From positions 1-60,032 of the forward strand of contig JAHEIW010000010.1 in assembly GCA_024639185.1 (NCBI GenBank): DNA of 60,032 nt. Direction: 5' to 3'. The notes beneath the pieces were generated by a model, which was not told the origin of the DNA, ran no database searches, and saw only the letters and a program-made list of their open reading frames with translations. The position numbers and the translations under genes are program-made. The DNA is from Deltaproteobacteria bacterium. Lineage in GTDB: Bacteria; Desulfobacterota; Desulfobacteria; Desulfobacterales; JAHEIW01. The stretch's first letter is position 1. Each line of letters begins with the position of its first letter. Below are positions 44,447-51,920 of the stretch, one piece after another.

Positions 44447-44632
44447 GTCTGAGGTGTCAGATGTCAGTGTTTCAAAGTTCCGATAGAGGCGGTTCAGGTG
44501 TCAGCAACCAATAGCTCGTAGCAGATAGCTGATAGCTCATAGTTTGAATATTTGAAGTTTGGTAATCAGCCTATGAGCTGTGAGCTATGAGCTATGACCT
44601 GTTTACTTATTGTGACACCTGACACCTGAAAC
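44447..44632. repeat. Palindromic short-repeat array (AGCTATGAGCT type) with GACACCTGA boxes
   Basis: AGGTGTCAGATGTCAG at the left and GTGACACCTGACACCTGAAA at the right (44613-44632) bracket units of GATAGCTGATAGCTCATAG and GAGCTGTGAGCTATGAGC. The box sequences are shared with the arrays at 2060-2260 and 33517-33657, whereas the inner units differ. It fills the space between two convergent genes; no gene is present. Confidence 0.65.
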
Positions 44633-44654
44633 CGATAAAAACCATGTCTTGAAA

Positions 44655-45554
44655 CTACTTACGGGTAATTAAGATGATACCCGTGATGACAAGTGCGGCG
44701 CCGATCAATTGGGTAAAGGAAAGTCGTTCTCCCAGTAATATGGCGGCCAAGAAAATGGTTAAAATCGGCTCGGTGTTCAGTAACATCGACGTTTTGACGG
44801 GCCCGATGATCTCAAGACCGATCAACAGCGTAACATAGCCAATGGTTAAGGCGATGCTGGCTACAGCCAGCTTGAACCAACCGGCCACTGCAATATGCTC
44901 TGCCGGACCGCCGCTGATGAACATGAAAGCGACAAACAGGATGGTGCCGATGGTCAGGCAGTGCACGTTGACCGCCTGGGTTTCAGCAGTGCGTATCGCC
45001 ACGCTGCTGACGGCAACAAATGAAGCCGCACCCAGGGCGCCTAAAAAGGCAAACACAAAACCACGCCAGTTAAGACCCGCGAAAGACTGAATTTCCAGGG
45101 CCAAGGCCAGTCCGATGAATGCAATCGTGATCGCTATCAATCGAAGGGCTGTGATGGCTTCTTTTTCAGTAAAGCGAGCAATCAGCGCAACCAGGAACGG
45201 AGAGGAATAAAAGATCAGCACGGCCACACTGACCGGGATATACTGGGTGGCGCTCAGATAACCGAAGCCCATCAAAAATACCGAGATGCCCAATGCCAGG
45301 CCGGCATAGCGCTCCCGCGGCGGCAACAATAATTTTTTGCCACGGATCTTAAGAAACAGAATCAGGAGAGTAATCGTCACCGAATGACGCACGGCGTTGA
45401 TCGTTGGCACATCGATTCCATCCCGATAGGCCAAGTTAGAGATGACGATGTTTATGGTAAATCCAGTTGCGGAAAGTAAAATCAGAGCGACACCGATCCA
45501 CTTTGCGGTCCCGCTGGTCGCTGTCGCTGATAAATTCGCTGGTCTGGGTCTCAT
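44655..45554 (-). CDS. EamA/DMT-family transporter
   Basis: A 299-residue protein with about ten hydrophobic helices in two EamA repeats, for example LILLSATGFTINIVISNLAY at the start of the first and ASIALTIGYVTLLIGLEIIG in the second. The C-terminal TEPILTIFLAAILLGERLSF is the family hallmark in the second repeat. Drug/metabolite transporters of this type often export amino acids or metabolites. It is convergent with the DUF1638 fusion gene; the substrate is unknown. Confidence 0.85.
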   Translation of the reverse strand: MRPRPANLSATATSGTAKWIGVALILLSATGFTINIVISNLAYRDGIDVPTINAVRHSVTITLLILFLKIRGKKLLLPPRERYAGLALGISVFLMGFGYLSATQYIPVSVAVLIFYSSPFLVALIARFTEKEAITALRLIAITIAFIGLALALEIQSFAGLNWRGFVFAFLGALGAASFVAVSSVAIRTAETQAVNVHCLTIGTILFVAFMFISGGPAEHIAVAGWFKLAVASIALTIGYVTLLIGLEIIGPVKTSMLLNTEPILTIFLAAILLGERLSFTQLIGAALVITGIILITRK

Positions 45555-45726
45555 AATTACCTATGACCTGAAGCTTTTCGAAAAGGCCTGCGGTGCCTTT
45601 AAAATAAAAAATATTGTCATATGCGTCGCAGAGAGAGATGACAGGAAGGTGTAACCTATAGTGTTGCTTTAGAAAATTCAAGAACCTTAACATATATGCA
45701 GATCTATTTTGGAAAGGAGCAACGAT

Positions 45727-46005
45727 ATGATCAAGGTCAACACCTATTTTGACGGAAATGTCAAAAGCCTGGGGTTCGAACGTGAGACGGTTGCGTTTAC
45801 GGCAGGTGTCGTAATGCCGGGAGCCTACACTTTTGATACCCTGAAGGAAGAACACCTCACGATCACGGTCGGAGAAATCGACATCCAGCCCCCCGGATCC
45901 GAGTGGCAGCGCCTGAAGGCCGGTGAAACGATCATTATTCCGGCAAACGAAAATTTTGATCTGAAAGTCGAGCAGCCCGCCTCGTATATCTGTATGTACA
46001 CCTGA
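45727..46005 (+). CDS. ppnP: Pyrimidine/purine nucleoside phosphorylase (PpnP, DUF1255)
   Basis: A 92-residue cupin-like protein. Matches to PpnP include the N-terminal VNTYFDGNVKSLGFE, then VMPGAYTFDT, and the C-terminal PPGSEWQRLKAGETIIIPAN followed by FDLKVEQPASYICMYT. PpnP is a broad-range nucleoside phosphorylase in the cytoplasm. GGAAAGGAG precedes the ATG at 45727; an upstream in-frame codon at 45709 is not needed. Its link to the amine genes is unclear. Confidence 0.9.
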   Translation: MIKVNTYFDGNVKSLGFERETVAFTAGVVMPGAYTFDTLKEEHLTITVGEIDIQPPGSEWQRLKAGETIIIPANENFDLKVEQPASYICMYT

Positions 46006-46084
46006 TGTCGCCGGGTGTTTTTTTTACCCAAGAACTTTCGAATCATGTTCAATTTTCATATTGACGGAAAAATGTTTTTTTTGT

Positions 46085-46113
46085 ATATGAAAATTGTTTT
46101 CATATTATGAAAA
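46085..46113. promoter_or_regulatory. Overlapping TATGAAAA/TTTTCATA palindromes (candidate IclR operator)
   Basis: TATGAAAATTGTTTTCATA (46086-46104) and TTTTCATATTATGAAAA (46097-46113) are perfect palindromes around short centres and share the middle TTTTCATA. Such symmetric GAAA/TTTC sites are like those bound by IclR-family dimers. They lie about 300 bases before the iclR-type gene and directly before a duplicated copy of its start region, so they may be the older, now displaced, operator. Confidence 0.4.
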
Positions 46114-46161
46114 TATAAACTTTAGCCCTCATTCATATTCATACAAAAATGAAAATCAATT
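46112..46161. repeat. 50-base direct repeat, left copy (duplicate of the IclR gene start region)
   Basis: Identical, except for one base, to 46370-46419, which spans the last 37 bases before the IclR gene and its first 13 coding bases (ATGAAAATCAATT). After 46161 the copies diverge and the left copy has no open frame. Element E1 copy 2 (46174-46296) lies between the two. Confidence 0.85.
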
Positions 46162-46173
46162 TTAATTTGTATA

Positions 46174-46296
46174 CGGGTTGGAGGCTTTCATATGCAAGGC
46201 ATCCAAGGGCGAAGCTATAGTGAACTATGCTTCGTCCTTGATAACGCAGCAGATGAAAGTCTCCGGCCCGCCCACAGGGTGAATATTAATGAGATA
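46174..46296. repeat. Nested-hairpin intergenic element E1, copy 2
   Basis: Outer arms GGTTGGAGGCTTTCATATG (46176-46194) and CAGATGAAAGTCTCCGGCC (about 46249-46267), inner arms AAGGGCGAAGCTATAG (46205-46220) and CTATGCTTCGTCCTT (46225-46239). Compared with copy 1 (39914-40078), several arm positions changed on both sides so that pairing is kept. It is framed by the 50-base direct repeats. Confidence 0.7.
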
Positions 46297-46369
46297 AAAT
46301 GATTTTCATCCTTTAGACTTGAGCAGTAATTTATTTTACTTTCATAATTAGCTTGACTGGCTATTAACT

Positions 46370-46419
46370 AATATAAACTTTAGCCCTCATTAATATTCAT
46401 ACAAAAATGAAAATCAATT
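46370..46419. repeat. 50-base direct repeat, right copy
   Basis: Right copy of the repeat at 46112-46161, offset by 258 bases. It contains the start codon of the IclR-type regulator (46407). No strong ribosome site precedes that ATG in either copy. Confidence 0.85.
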
Positions 46420-47156
46420 CGATTGAACGTTGTCTGCGAGTCATCGATACCCTAAGTGATCACCCCGGGGGGCTGAAGCTGACGGAAATCAGTGCTCTGC
46501 TCGACTTACCCCCCAGTTCGGTGCATCACATGATCTCAACCCTGCTGCCCCATGATTTCATCACCCAGGATCCGGACACCAAAAGGTATTCACTGGGATT
46601 CCGATTTTTAGAAATCAGCCGCAAAATTTTGGATAATCTGGACATCCGTCAAGTTGCCCACCGGCACCTGGAAGTCTTACGGCAAGAAAGCCAGGAAGCC
46701 GTTCATCTGGCAATGCTGAGAGGTGGTAAAGTCGTTTATATCGACAAACTGGACACCCCCAGCGGCCTGTCGCTGGCCACGTACGTGGGATTTGCCACCG
46801 ACCCGCATGCCGCCGCCGGCGGTAAGGTATTGCTGGCCGGCTTGAAAGATGATGCGGTCAAAGGCATTTACAAAAACAAGTCTTTGAAAGGTTACGGCAA
46901 AAATACCATTACGCGGCTGCCGGCGCTGATCGCAGAGCTGGCCCAAATTCGCGAACAGGGATATGCGGTCGACAACGAAGAATACTACGAAGGGGTGCGC
47001 TGTGTTGCCGCTCCCGTACGTTCGGGCGGTCAGGTGGTAGCCTCTATCAGCATTACGGGCTCCATATTCACGATCACCCAGCAACGCATTGAGACGGAAC
47101 TTGCGGCCAGAGTCGTCAAAGCAGCGGAATGTGTATCCGCTGAATTAAAATGGTAA
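46407..47156 (+). CDS. IclR-family transcriptional regulator
   Basis: A 249-residue IclR protein. The N-terminal winged helix is at about 1-65 (KINSIERCLRVIDTLSDHPG, LTEISALLDLPPSSVHHMIS). The C-terminal effector domain follows (LSLATYVGFATDPHAAAGGK, GYAVDNEEYYEGVRCVAAPV, ASISITG). Such regulators sense small aromatic or carboxylic acids. It lies 173 bases before the porGDAB-dehydratase-dehydrogenase operon on the same strand, so this operon is its likely target. The promoter and start region have been duplicated around a repeat element (see 46112 and 46370). Confidence 0.92.
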   Translation: MKINSIERCLRVIDTLSDHPGGLKLTEISALLDLPPSSVHHMISTLLPHDFITQDPDTKRYSLGFRFLEISRKILDNLDIRQVAHRHLEVLRQESQEAVHLAMLRGGKVVYIDKLDTPSGLSLATYVGFATDPHAAAGGKVLLAGLKDDAVKGIYKNKSLKGYGKNTITRLPALIAELAQIREQGYAVDNEEYYEGVRCVAAPVRSGGQVVASISITGSIFTITQQRIETELAARVVKAAECVSAELKW

Positions 47157-47329
47157 ATGATTGAAGGGTTAAGAAATTTTCCTGATTGAATTGCTGCATG
47201 AATCATCAGCGACTACATCGTGCAAACTCATGCAAAAGGGCTCGTATCAATAGAAAAGGTAAAAGATATGAAAATAAGTTTCTCATATTTGGACGGAAAA
47301 AGCTTTTCAGCCATTAAAAGAGGTACAGG

Positions 47330-47881
47330 ATGAAAGAGATCAGGATACACGGGAGGGGTGGCCAGGGGTCGCTGGTTTTGGCGCAGTTTATGGCCATTGC
47401 CGCCCTGGAAGACGGCAAATACGGCCAGGCATTTCCATTTTTAGGCGGCGGCGGGGAACGTCGCGGCAAGCCGATCGTTGCGTTTTGCCGGCTCAGTGAT
47501 CGCCCCATCCGCACGCGCAGCCATGTGCATGCGCCCGATTATGTCATCGTGCAGGATGCCACCATCCTCAGTGAGGTCGATGTCGCCGAAGGCCTCAAGC
47601 AGACCGGATCCATCTTAATCAACACGGATAGATCGGTGGCTGATTTAGGGCTCGATCAATCGAGTGCCGTCACCATATCCGCCGATGAAATGGCCCGCCG
47701 GATCCTGGGCCGACCGATTATCAACACCGCACTTCTGGGCACATTTGCCGGCTATAGCGGTGAGCTGTCGCTGGCGGCCGCGCTGAATGCTGTGCGCAGC
47801 AAATTCCCCGGTGAACTGGGGGAAAAAAATGCACGGGTCGTTAGCGAAAGTTACCATGCATTTTTAAAGGAGAGCTCATGA
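47330..47881 (+). CDS. 2-oxoacid:ferredoxin oxidoreductase gamma subunit
   Basis: A 183-residue PorG/VorC-type subunit. It begins IRIHGRGGQGSLVLAQFMAI, the classic start of the gamma domain, and later has TRSHVHAPDYVIVQD and INTALLGTFAG. With the next three genes it forms the four-subunit enzyme that oxidatively decarboxylates 2-oxoacids to acyl-CoA and reduces ferredoxin. It overlaps the delta-subunit gene by 4 bases (ATGA). The leucine-type dehydrogenase in the same operon hints at branched-chain 2-oxoacids as substrates rather than pyruvate (inference). Confidence 0.9.
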   Translation: MKEIRIHGRGGQGSLVLAQFMAIAALEDGKYGQAFPFLGGGGERRGKPIVAFCRLSDRPIRTRSHVHAPDYVIVQDATILSEVDVAEGLKQTGSILINTDRSVADLGLDQSSAVTISADEMARRILGRPIINTALLGTFAGYSGELSLAAALNAVRSKFPGELGEKNARVVSESYHAFLKESS

Positions 47882-48135
47882 AACTGACAAAGGGCGCCGT
47901 TGTCGAAGGTGGAACCTCCCTGAATTACAAGACCGGCAACTGGCGCGACCAACGACCGGAGATCGATCAGAAAGTCTGCAATCAGTGCGGTAAATGCAAA
48001 GATGTTTGCCCGGATGACGCCGTCCACCGCAATAATGAGCTTTACGAAATCGATTACGATTTTTGCAAAGGATGCGGCATCTGTGCCTATGAATGCAAGC
48101 CTGAGGCGATCAAACTATTACCGGAGGGAAAATAA
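47878..48135 (+). CDS. 2-oxoacid:ferredoxin oxidoreductase delta subunit (2x 4Fe-4S)
   Basis: An 85-residue ferredoxin-like subunit with two 4Fe-4S motifs: CNQCGKCKDVCPDD (about 38-51) and CKGCGICAYECKPE (about 65-78). It carries electrons from the TPP site in the beta subunit to external ferredoxin. Its start overlaps the gamma gene stop, and the alpha gene follows after 3 bases, a tight operon. In the second motif the usual Pro after the last Cys is shifted (CKP), which is common in these subunits. Confidence 0.92.
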   Translation: MKLTKGAVVEGGTSLNYKTGNWRDQRPEIDQKVCNQCGKCKDVCPDDAVHRNNELYEIDYDFCKGCGICAYECKPEAIKLLPEGK

Positions 48136-48138
48136 GCC

Positions 48139-49329
48139 ATGGACGACATCAGAGTGGTTGAGGGATCCGAAGCCGTCGCACTGGCGATAAAAGCCTGTCG
48201 ACCGCATGTCATTTCGGCATTCCCCATCAGTCCTCAAACCCATATTGTCGAAGGCCTGGCCAAGATGGTGGCCGACGGCGATATCGATGCAGAGTATGTC
48301 AGGGTCGAATCCGAATTTTCAGCAGCCAGTGTACTGGCCGGCGCCTCAGCGGCCGGCAGCCGCAGTTATACGGCCTCGTCCTCCCAGGGGCTGTTGCTGA
48401 TGACCGAGGTTTTGTATGCCAGTGCAGGCATGCGACTGCCGTTTGTGATGACCGGCGTGAATCGATCCATTTCGGCGCCGATCAACATCCAGGTGGATCA
48501 TCAAGACAGCATGTCCTTGCGGGATGCCGGATTGATTCAGTTTTACGTGGAAAGCGTCCAGGAAGCGTATGACATGCACCTGGCGGCTTTTAAAATCGCA
48601 GAGGATCCCAACATCATGTTGCCGGTTATGGTGTGCATGGACGGCTGGGTGCTGACCCATTCTTATGAGCGGGTACAGTTTGTTGACCAGCAAGCCGTTG
48701 ATGATTTCCTGCCGCCCTTTGCACCCGAGCATTATCTGGATCCGGCCGCACCGAAAACCTGGGGATCCTATGCCGAATCGGATGTCATGATGGAATTTAA
48801 ATATGCGATTCATAAGGCCATGACCGATGGTAAACCGCGGATTCGGGAAATTCTGCGCGAGTTATCGGCAATGACCGGCCGCGATAACAACGGGCTGATT
48901 GAGACCTACCGCACCGACGGTGCCGACATTATTTTGGTGGCTCTGGGATCTGTCACGGGTACGGTTAAGGATGCCATTGACGAGCTGCGCGATGCCGGCC
49001 GAAAGGTCGGTCTGCTCAAAATCAGATGCTACCGACCCTTCCCGCACGAGGAAATCTGGCAAGCCGTAAAAGATGCCAATGTTATTGCCGTTATGGATGC
49101 CAGCTTCTCCATGGGCAGCGAAGGCTCTATCGGTCTCGATCTGAAGGCCAAATTGTTCGGCCGGCCGCAAGCGCCCATGGTGGTTGATTTTGTCGCCGGC
49201 CTCGGCGGACGTGAAATCAACGCCCGAACGATCCGCCGGTTGGTGGTGCGTGCTGAGGAAATTCACCGCCTGGGGCTGGTATTGCCCGAAGCGCAATGGG
49301 TGAACCTCGACGCAAGTATTGTTTCTTAG
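48139..49329 (+). CDS. 2-oxoacid:ferredoxin oxidoreductase alpha subunit
   Basis: A 396-residue alpha subunit with the pyrimidine-type domain: AFPISPQTHIVEGLAKMVAD, YVRVESEFSAASVLAGASAA, TASSSQGLLLMTEVLYASAG, then the middle domain and a final transketolase C-like domain (VALGSVTGTVKDAID, GLLKIRCYRPFP). It binds TPP and the 2-oxoacid together with the beta subunit. It follows the delta gene by 3 bases; 113 bases separate it from the beta gene. It ends in TAG. Substrate specificity (pyruvate versus branched-chain oxoacids) is not readable with certainty. Confidence 0.92.
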   Translation: MDDIRVVEGSEAVALAIKACRPHVISAFPISPQTHIVEGLAKMVADGDIDAEYVRVESEFSAASVLAGASAAGSRSYTASSSQGLLLMTEVLYASAGMRLPFVMTGVNRSISAPINIQVDHQDSMSLRDAGLIQFYVESVQEAYDMHLAAFKIAEDPNIMLPVMVCMDGWVLTHSYERVQFVDQQAVDDFLPPFAPEHYLDPAAPKTWGSYAESDVMMEFKYAIHKAMTDGKPRIREILRELSAMTGRDNNGLIETYRTDGADIILVALGSVTGTVKDAIDELRDAGRKVGLLKIRCYRPFPHEEIWQAVKDANVIAVMDASFSMGSEGSIGLDLKAKLFGRPQAPMVVDFVAGLGGREINARTIRRLVVRAEEIHRLGLVLPEAQWVNLDASIVS

Positions 49330-49442
49330 TTTTTATTTGTGTGCCTTTTGTGTCAAAAAATTGTATCGGAATTTTTTCACTGTCTCGTAAAGATTGAATA
49401 TTTTCAATTCGGGCTCGACCGAATGGGGCAAAGGAAAAACAA

Positions 49443-50345
49443 ATGACCGTCAAAAAAGAAACACCAAAAGAATCGCTGTTTGTCTCCGGTCATCGGGCCT
49501 GTCACGGCTGCGGCATGGCTTTAGGGGCGCGGCATATCCTGGAGGCCACCGGAGACGATGTGATCGTGGTTTCACCCACCGGCTGCCTGGAGACCTTTAC
49601 CTCACCCTATGGCTTTTCTCCCTGGCGGGTACCGTGGATCCATCATGTGTTTGAAAATGCCCCGGCGGTTGCCTCCGGTGTCGTCGCCGCCCTGAGGGCT
49701 CAGGGGCGCGACCACACCCGAGTGGTGGCCATCGGAGGGGATGGTGGAACCTTTGATATCGGCTTTGGGGCCCTTTCGGGAATGCTGGAGCGCGGTGATG
49801 ATGTCCTGTACATCTGTGTCGACAATGGGGCCTATATGAACACCGGCGGGCAACGCAGCGCAGCAACGCCGCCCTGGGCCGCGACGACAACGGCCCCGGC
49901 CGGCCGGCAATCCATGGGCAAGGCCGAAATGAAAAAGGATCTTCCCGAGATCGTTGCGGCTCACGGGATTCCGTATGTGGCCACCGCATCGATTGCCTAT
50001 CTGGGTGATTTAAAGAAAAAAGTCAAAAAAGCCATGACCTTTCACGGGCCGCGCTATATTCAAATCGACACCCCCTGTCCGTCGGTGTGGAGCTTTCCGT
50101 CGCATCTGACACTTGAAATCGGCCGGTTGGGCGTCAATAGCGGGCTCGTGCCGCTGTTTGAAAAAGAAAACGGAACCATCACCGCAACCCGCAAAATTAA
50201 GCGCAAAGTTCCGGTCAGCGATTATCTGGATAAACAAAAACGATATCGACACCTGTTCGACTCCGAACAGGGACAGTTTGAGATCGAAAAAATACAGGCA
50301 CTGGCCGACACCAACATTGAAAAATACGGGCTGTTATCCGTATAA
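49443..50345 (+). CDS. 2-oxoacid:ferredoxin oxidoreductase beta subunit
   Basis: A 300-residue TPP-binding subunit. Cluster-ligand motif CHGCGMALGARHILEA is at about 20-35, a further Cys in SPTGCLETF, and the TPP-Mg motif GGDGGTFDIGFGALSGM then CVDNGAYMNTGGQRS is at about 99-139. SAATPPWAATTTAPAG is the usual loop after it. It completes the enzyme begun at 47330. The AbfD-like gene follows after 23 bases, so its product probably feeds on or supplies the acyl-CoA made here. Confidence 0.93.
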   Translation: MTVKKETPKESLFVSGHRACHGCGMALGARHILEATGDDVIVVSPTGCLETFTSPYGFSPWRVPWIHHVFENAPAVASGVVAALRAQGRDHTRVVAIGGDGGTFDIGFGALSGMLERGDDVLYICVDNGAYMNTGGQRSAATPPWAATTTAPAGRQSMGKAEMKKDLPEIVAAHGIPYVATASIAYLGDLKKKVKKAMTFHGPRYIQIDTPCPSVWSFPSHLTLEIGRLGVNSGLVPLFEKENGTITATRKIKRKVPVSDYLDKQKRYRHLFDSEQGQFEIEKIQALADTNIEKYGLLSV

Positions 50346-50368
50346 AACTCATCGCGCAGGAGGCTGCC

Positions 50369-51823
50369 ATGAAATTGCAAAACGGTGGTGAATATATCCA
50401 AAGCTTGCGGGCCCTGAAACCCGTCATTTATTACAAAGGCAAACGTATTGATGATGTCACACGGCATCCGGCCACCGCTCCCCACGTACGGGCAGCCGCC
50501 ATGACGTACGCTTTGGCCGCTAAAGAAAAATACCGGGAGCTGGCAACAGCCACATCACACCTGACGGGGCATACGATCAGCCGCTTTACCCATGTGCATC
50601 AGAATATAGAGGATTTGATCAAAAAAGTGAAACTGCTGCGTGTGCTGGGTCAGAAAACAGGCACCTGTTTCCAGCGCTGTGTCGGCTTTGATGGCATCAA
50701 TGCCGTTTATTCGGTGGCCTACGAAATTGATGAAAAGCTGGGCACCGACTATCTGCAGCGCTTTAACCGCTGGCTGACCCATATCCAGGACGATAACCGC
50801 ATGGTGGTCGGTGCCATGACCGATCCCAAGGGCGATCGTTCCAAAAGCCCGGCCGACCAGTCCGATCCGGATCAATATGTTCACATAACCGAACGTCGAC
50901 CAGACGGCATCGTCATCAGGGGCGCCAAGCTTCACATGACCGGTGCAGTCAACTCTCACGAAATTCTGGTGATGCCGACCACCGCTATGAATGAAGCCTC
51001 AAAGGATTACGCCGTTGTTTGTGCCGTGCCGATTGACGCGCCCGGTGTCACGATGGTTTTCGGCCGTCAGGCCAACGACGATCGCCGGGACCGCAAGGAG
51101 CGCATCGATGTCGGCAAGCCTTCTTTTGGGGCCGTCGGGGGTGAAGCGTTGCTTGTTTTCGAGGATGTCTTCGTACCGATTGAAAACGTTTTCATGGATG
51201 GTGAAATCGAATTTACGGGCGATCTCGTATACCGGTTTGCCGCCCACCACCGGGCCAATTATGGCGCCTGCAAAACCGGGCTGATGGATGTGCTCATCGG
51301 AGCCGTCAGCTATTTAAGCCTTATTCAGGGCACCGCCAAGGGGTCGCATGTCCGCGATAAAGTCACGGAGATGACCCATTTAAGCGAAACCCTTTACAGC
51401 TCATCGATTGCCTGCTCGGCCGAAGGCTGGCCCACCGCCTCCGGTGCCTACATGGTGGATACCATGCTGGCCAATGTCTGCAAACAGAACGTCACCCGTT
51501 TTCATTTTGAAGTCGCCCGTCTGGCGCTGGATCTGGCCGGCGGATTCATTGCCACCCTGCCCAGTCAGCATGATTTTGAAAACGAAGATGTCGGCCATCT
51601 GGTACGTAAATATTTTTCGGGGGTCACCGAAATTCCGACGGAGGATCGCGTTAAAATTGCCCGCATGATTGAGGCCATGACCGGCGGCACCGCATTGGTG
51701 GAGTCCATGCACGGAGCGGGCTCCCCGCAGGCACAACGCATTATGATCTACAGGGAGGGCAAGCTCGCAGAAAAGATAAAGCTGGCCAAACGCCTGGCCG
51801 GGATTATAGACCCGGATGATTAG
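50369..51823 (+). CDS. 4-hydroxybutyryl-CoA dehydratase (AbfD)-family protein
   Basis: A 484-residue member of the HpaB/AbfD superfamily. It keeps the full ligand set of the 4Fe-4S cluster of 4-hydroxybutyryl-CoA dehydratase: Cys100 and Cys104 (GTCFQRC), His294 and Cys301 (HHRANYGAC), with the same spacings as the known enzyme (Cys99, Cys103, His292, Cys299). This favours a radical dehydratase over an aromatic hydroxylase. FAD-binding positions run through GFDGINAVYSVAYEID and GAMTDPKGDRS. It lies between PorB and a leucine-type dehydrogenase. Its substrate may be a 4-hydroxyacyl-CoA or a related gamma-substituted acyl-CoA. It ends in TAG. Confidence 0.85.
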   Translation: MKLQNGGEYIQSLRALKPVIYYKGKRIDDVTRHPATAPHVRAAAMTYALAAKEKYRELATATSHLTGHTISRFTHVHQNIEDLIKKVKLLRVLGQKTGTCFQRCVGFDGINAVYSVAYEIDEKLGTDYLQRFNRWLTHIQDDNRMVVGAMTDPKGDRSKSPADQSDPDQYVHITERRPDGIVIRGAKLHMTGAVNSHEILVMPTTAMNEASKDYAVVCAVPIDAPGVTMVFGRQANDDRRDRKERIDVGKPSFGAVGGEALLVFEDVFVPIENVFMDGEIEFTGDLVYRFAAHHRANYGACKTGLMDVLIGAVSYLSLIQGTAKGSHVRDKVTEMTHLSETLYSSSIACSAEGWPTASGAYMVDTMLANVCKQNVTRFHFEVARLALDLAGGFIATLPSQHDFENEDVGHLVRKYFSGVTEIPTEDRVKIARMIEAMTGGTALVESMHGAGSPQAQRIMIYREGKLAEKIKLAKRLAGIIDPDD

Positions 51824-51920
51824 GCACGCTTTCCAAATTTATAAGCACCTTGAATTCAATCGGACCGGTCGGTACACCTCAGCATTCAACCGCTACCTAT
51901 TTAAAGGAGGTCGATGAACG

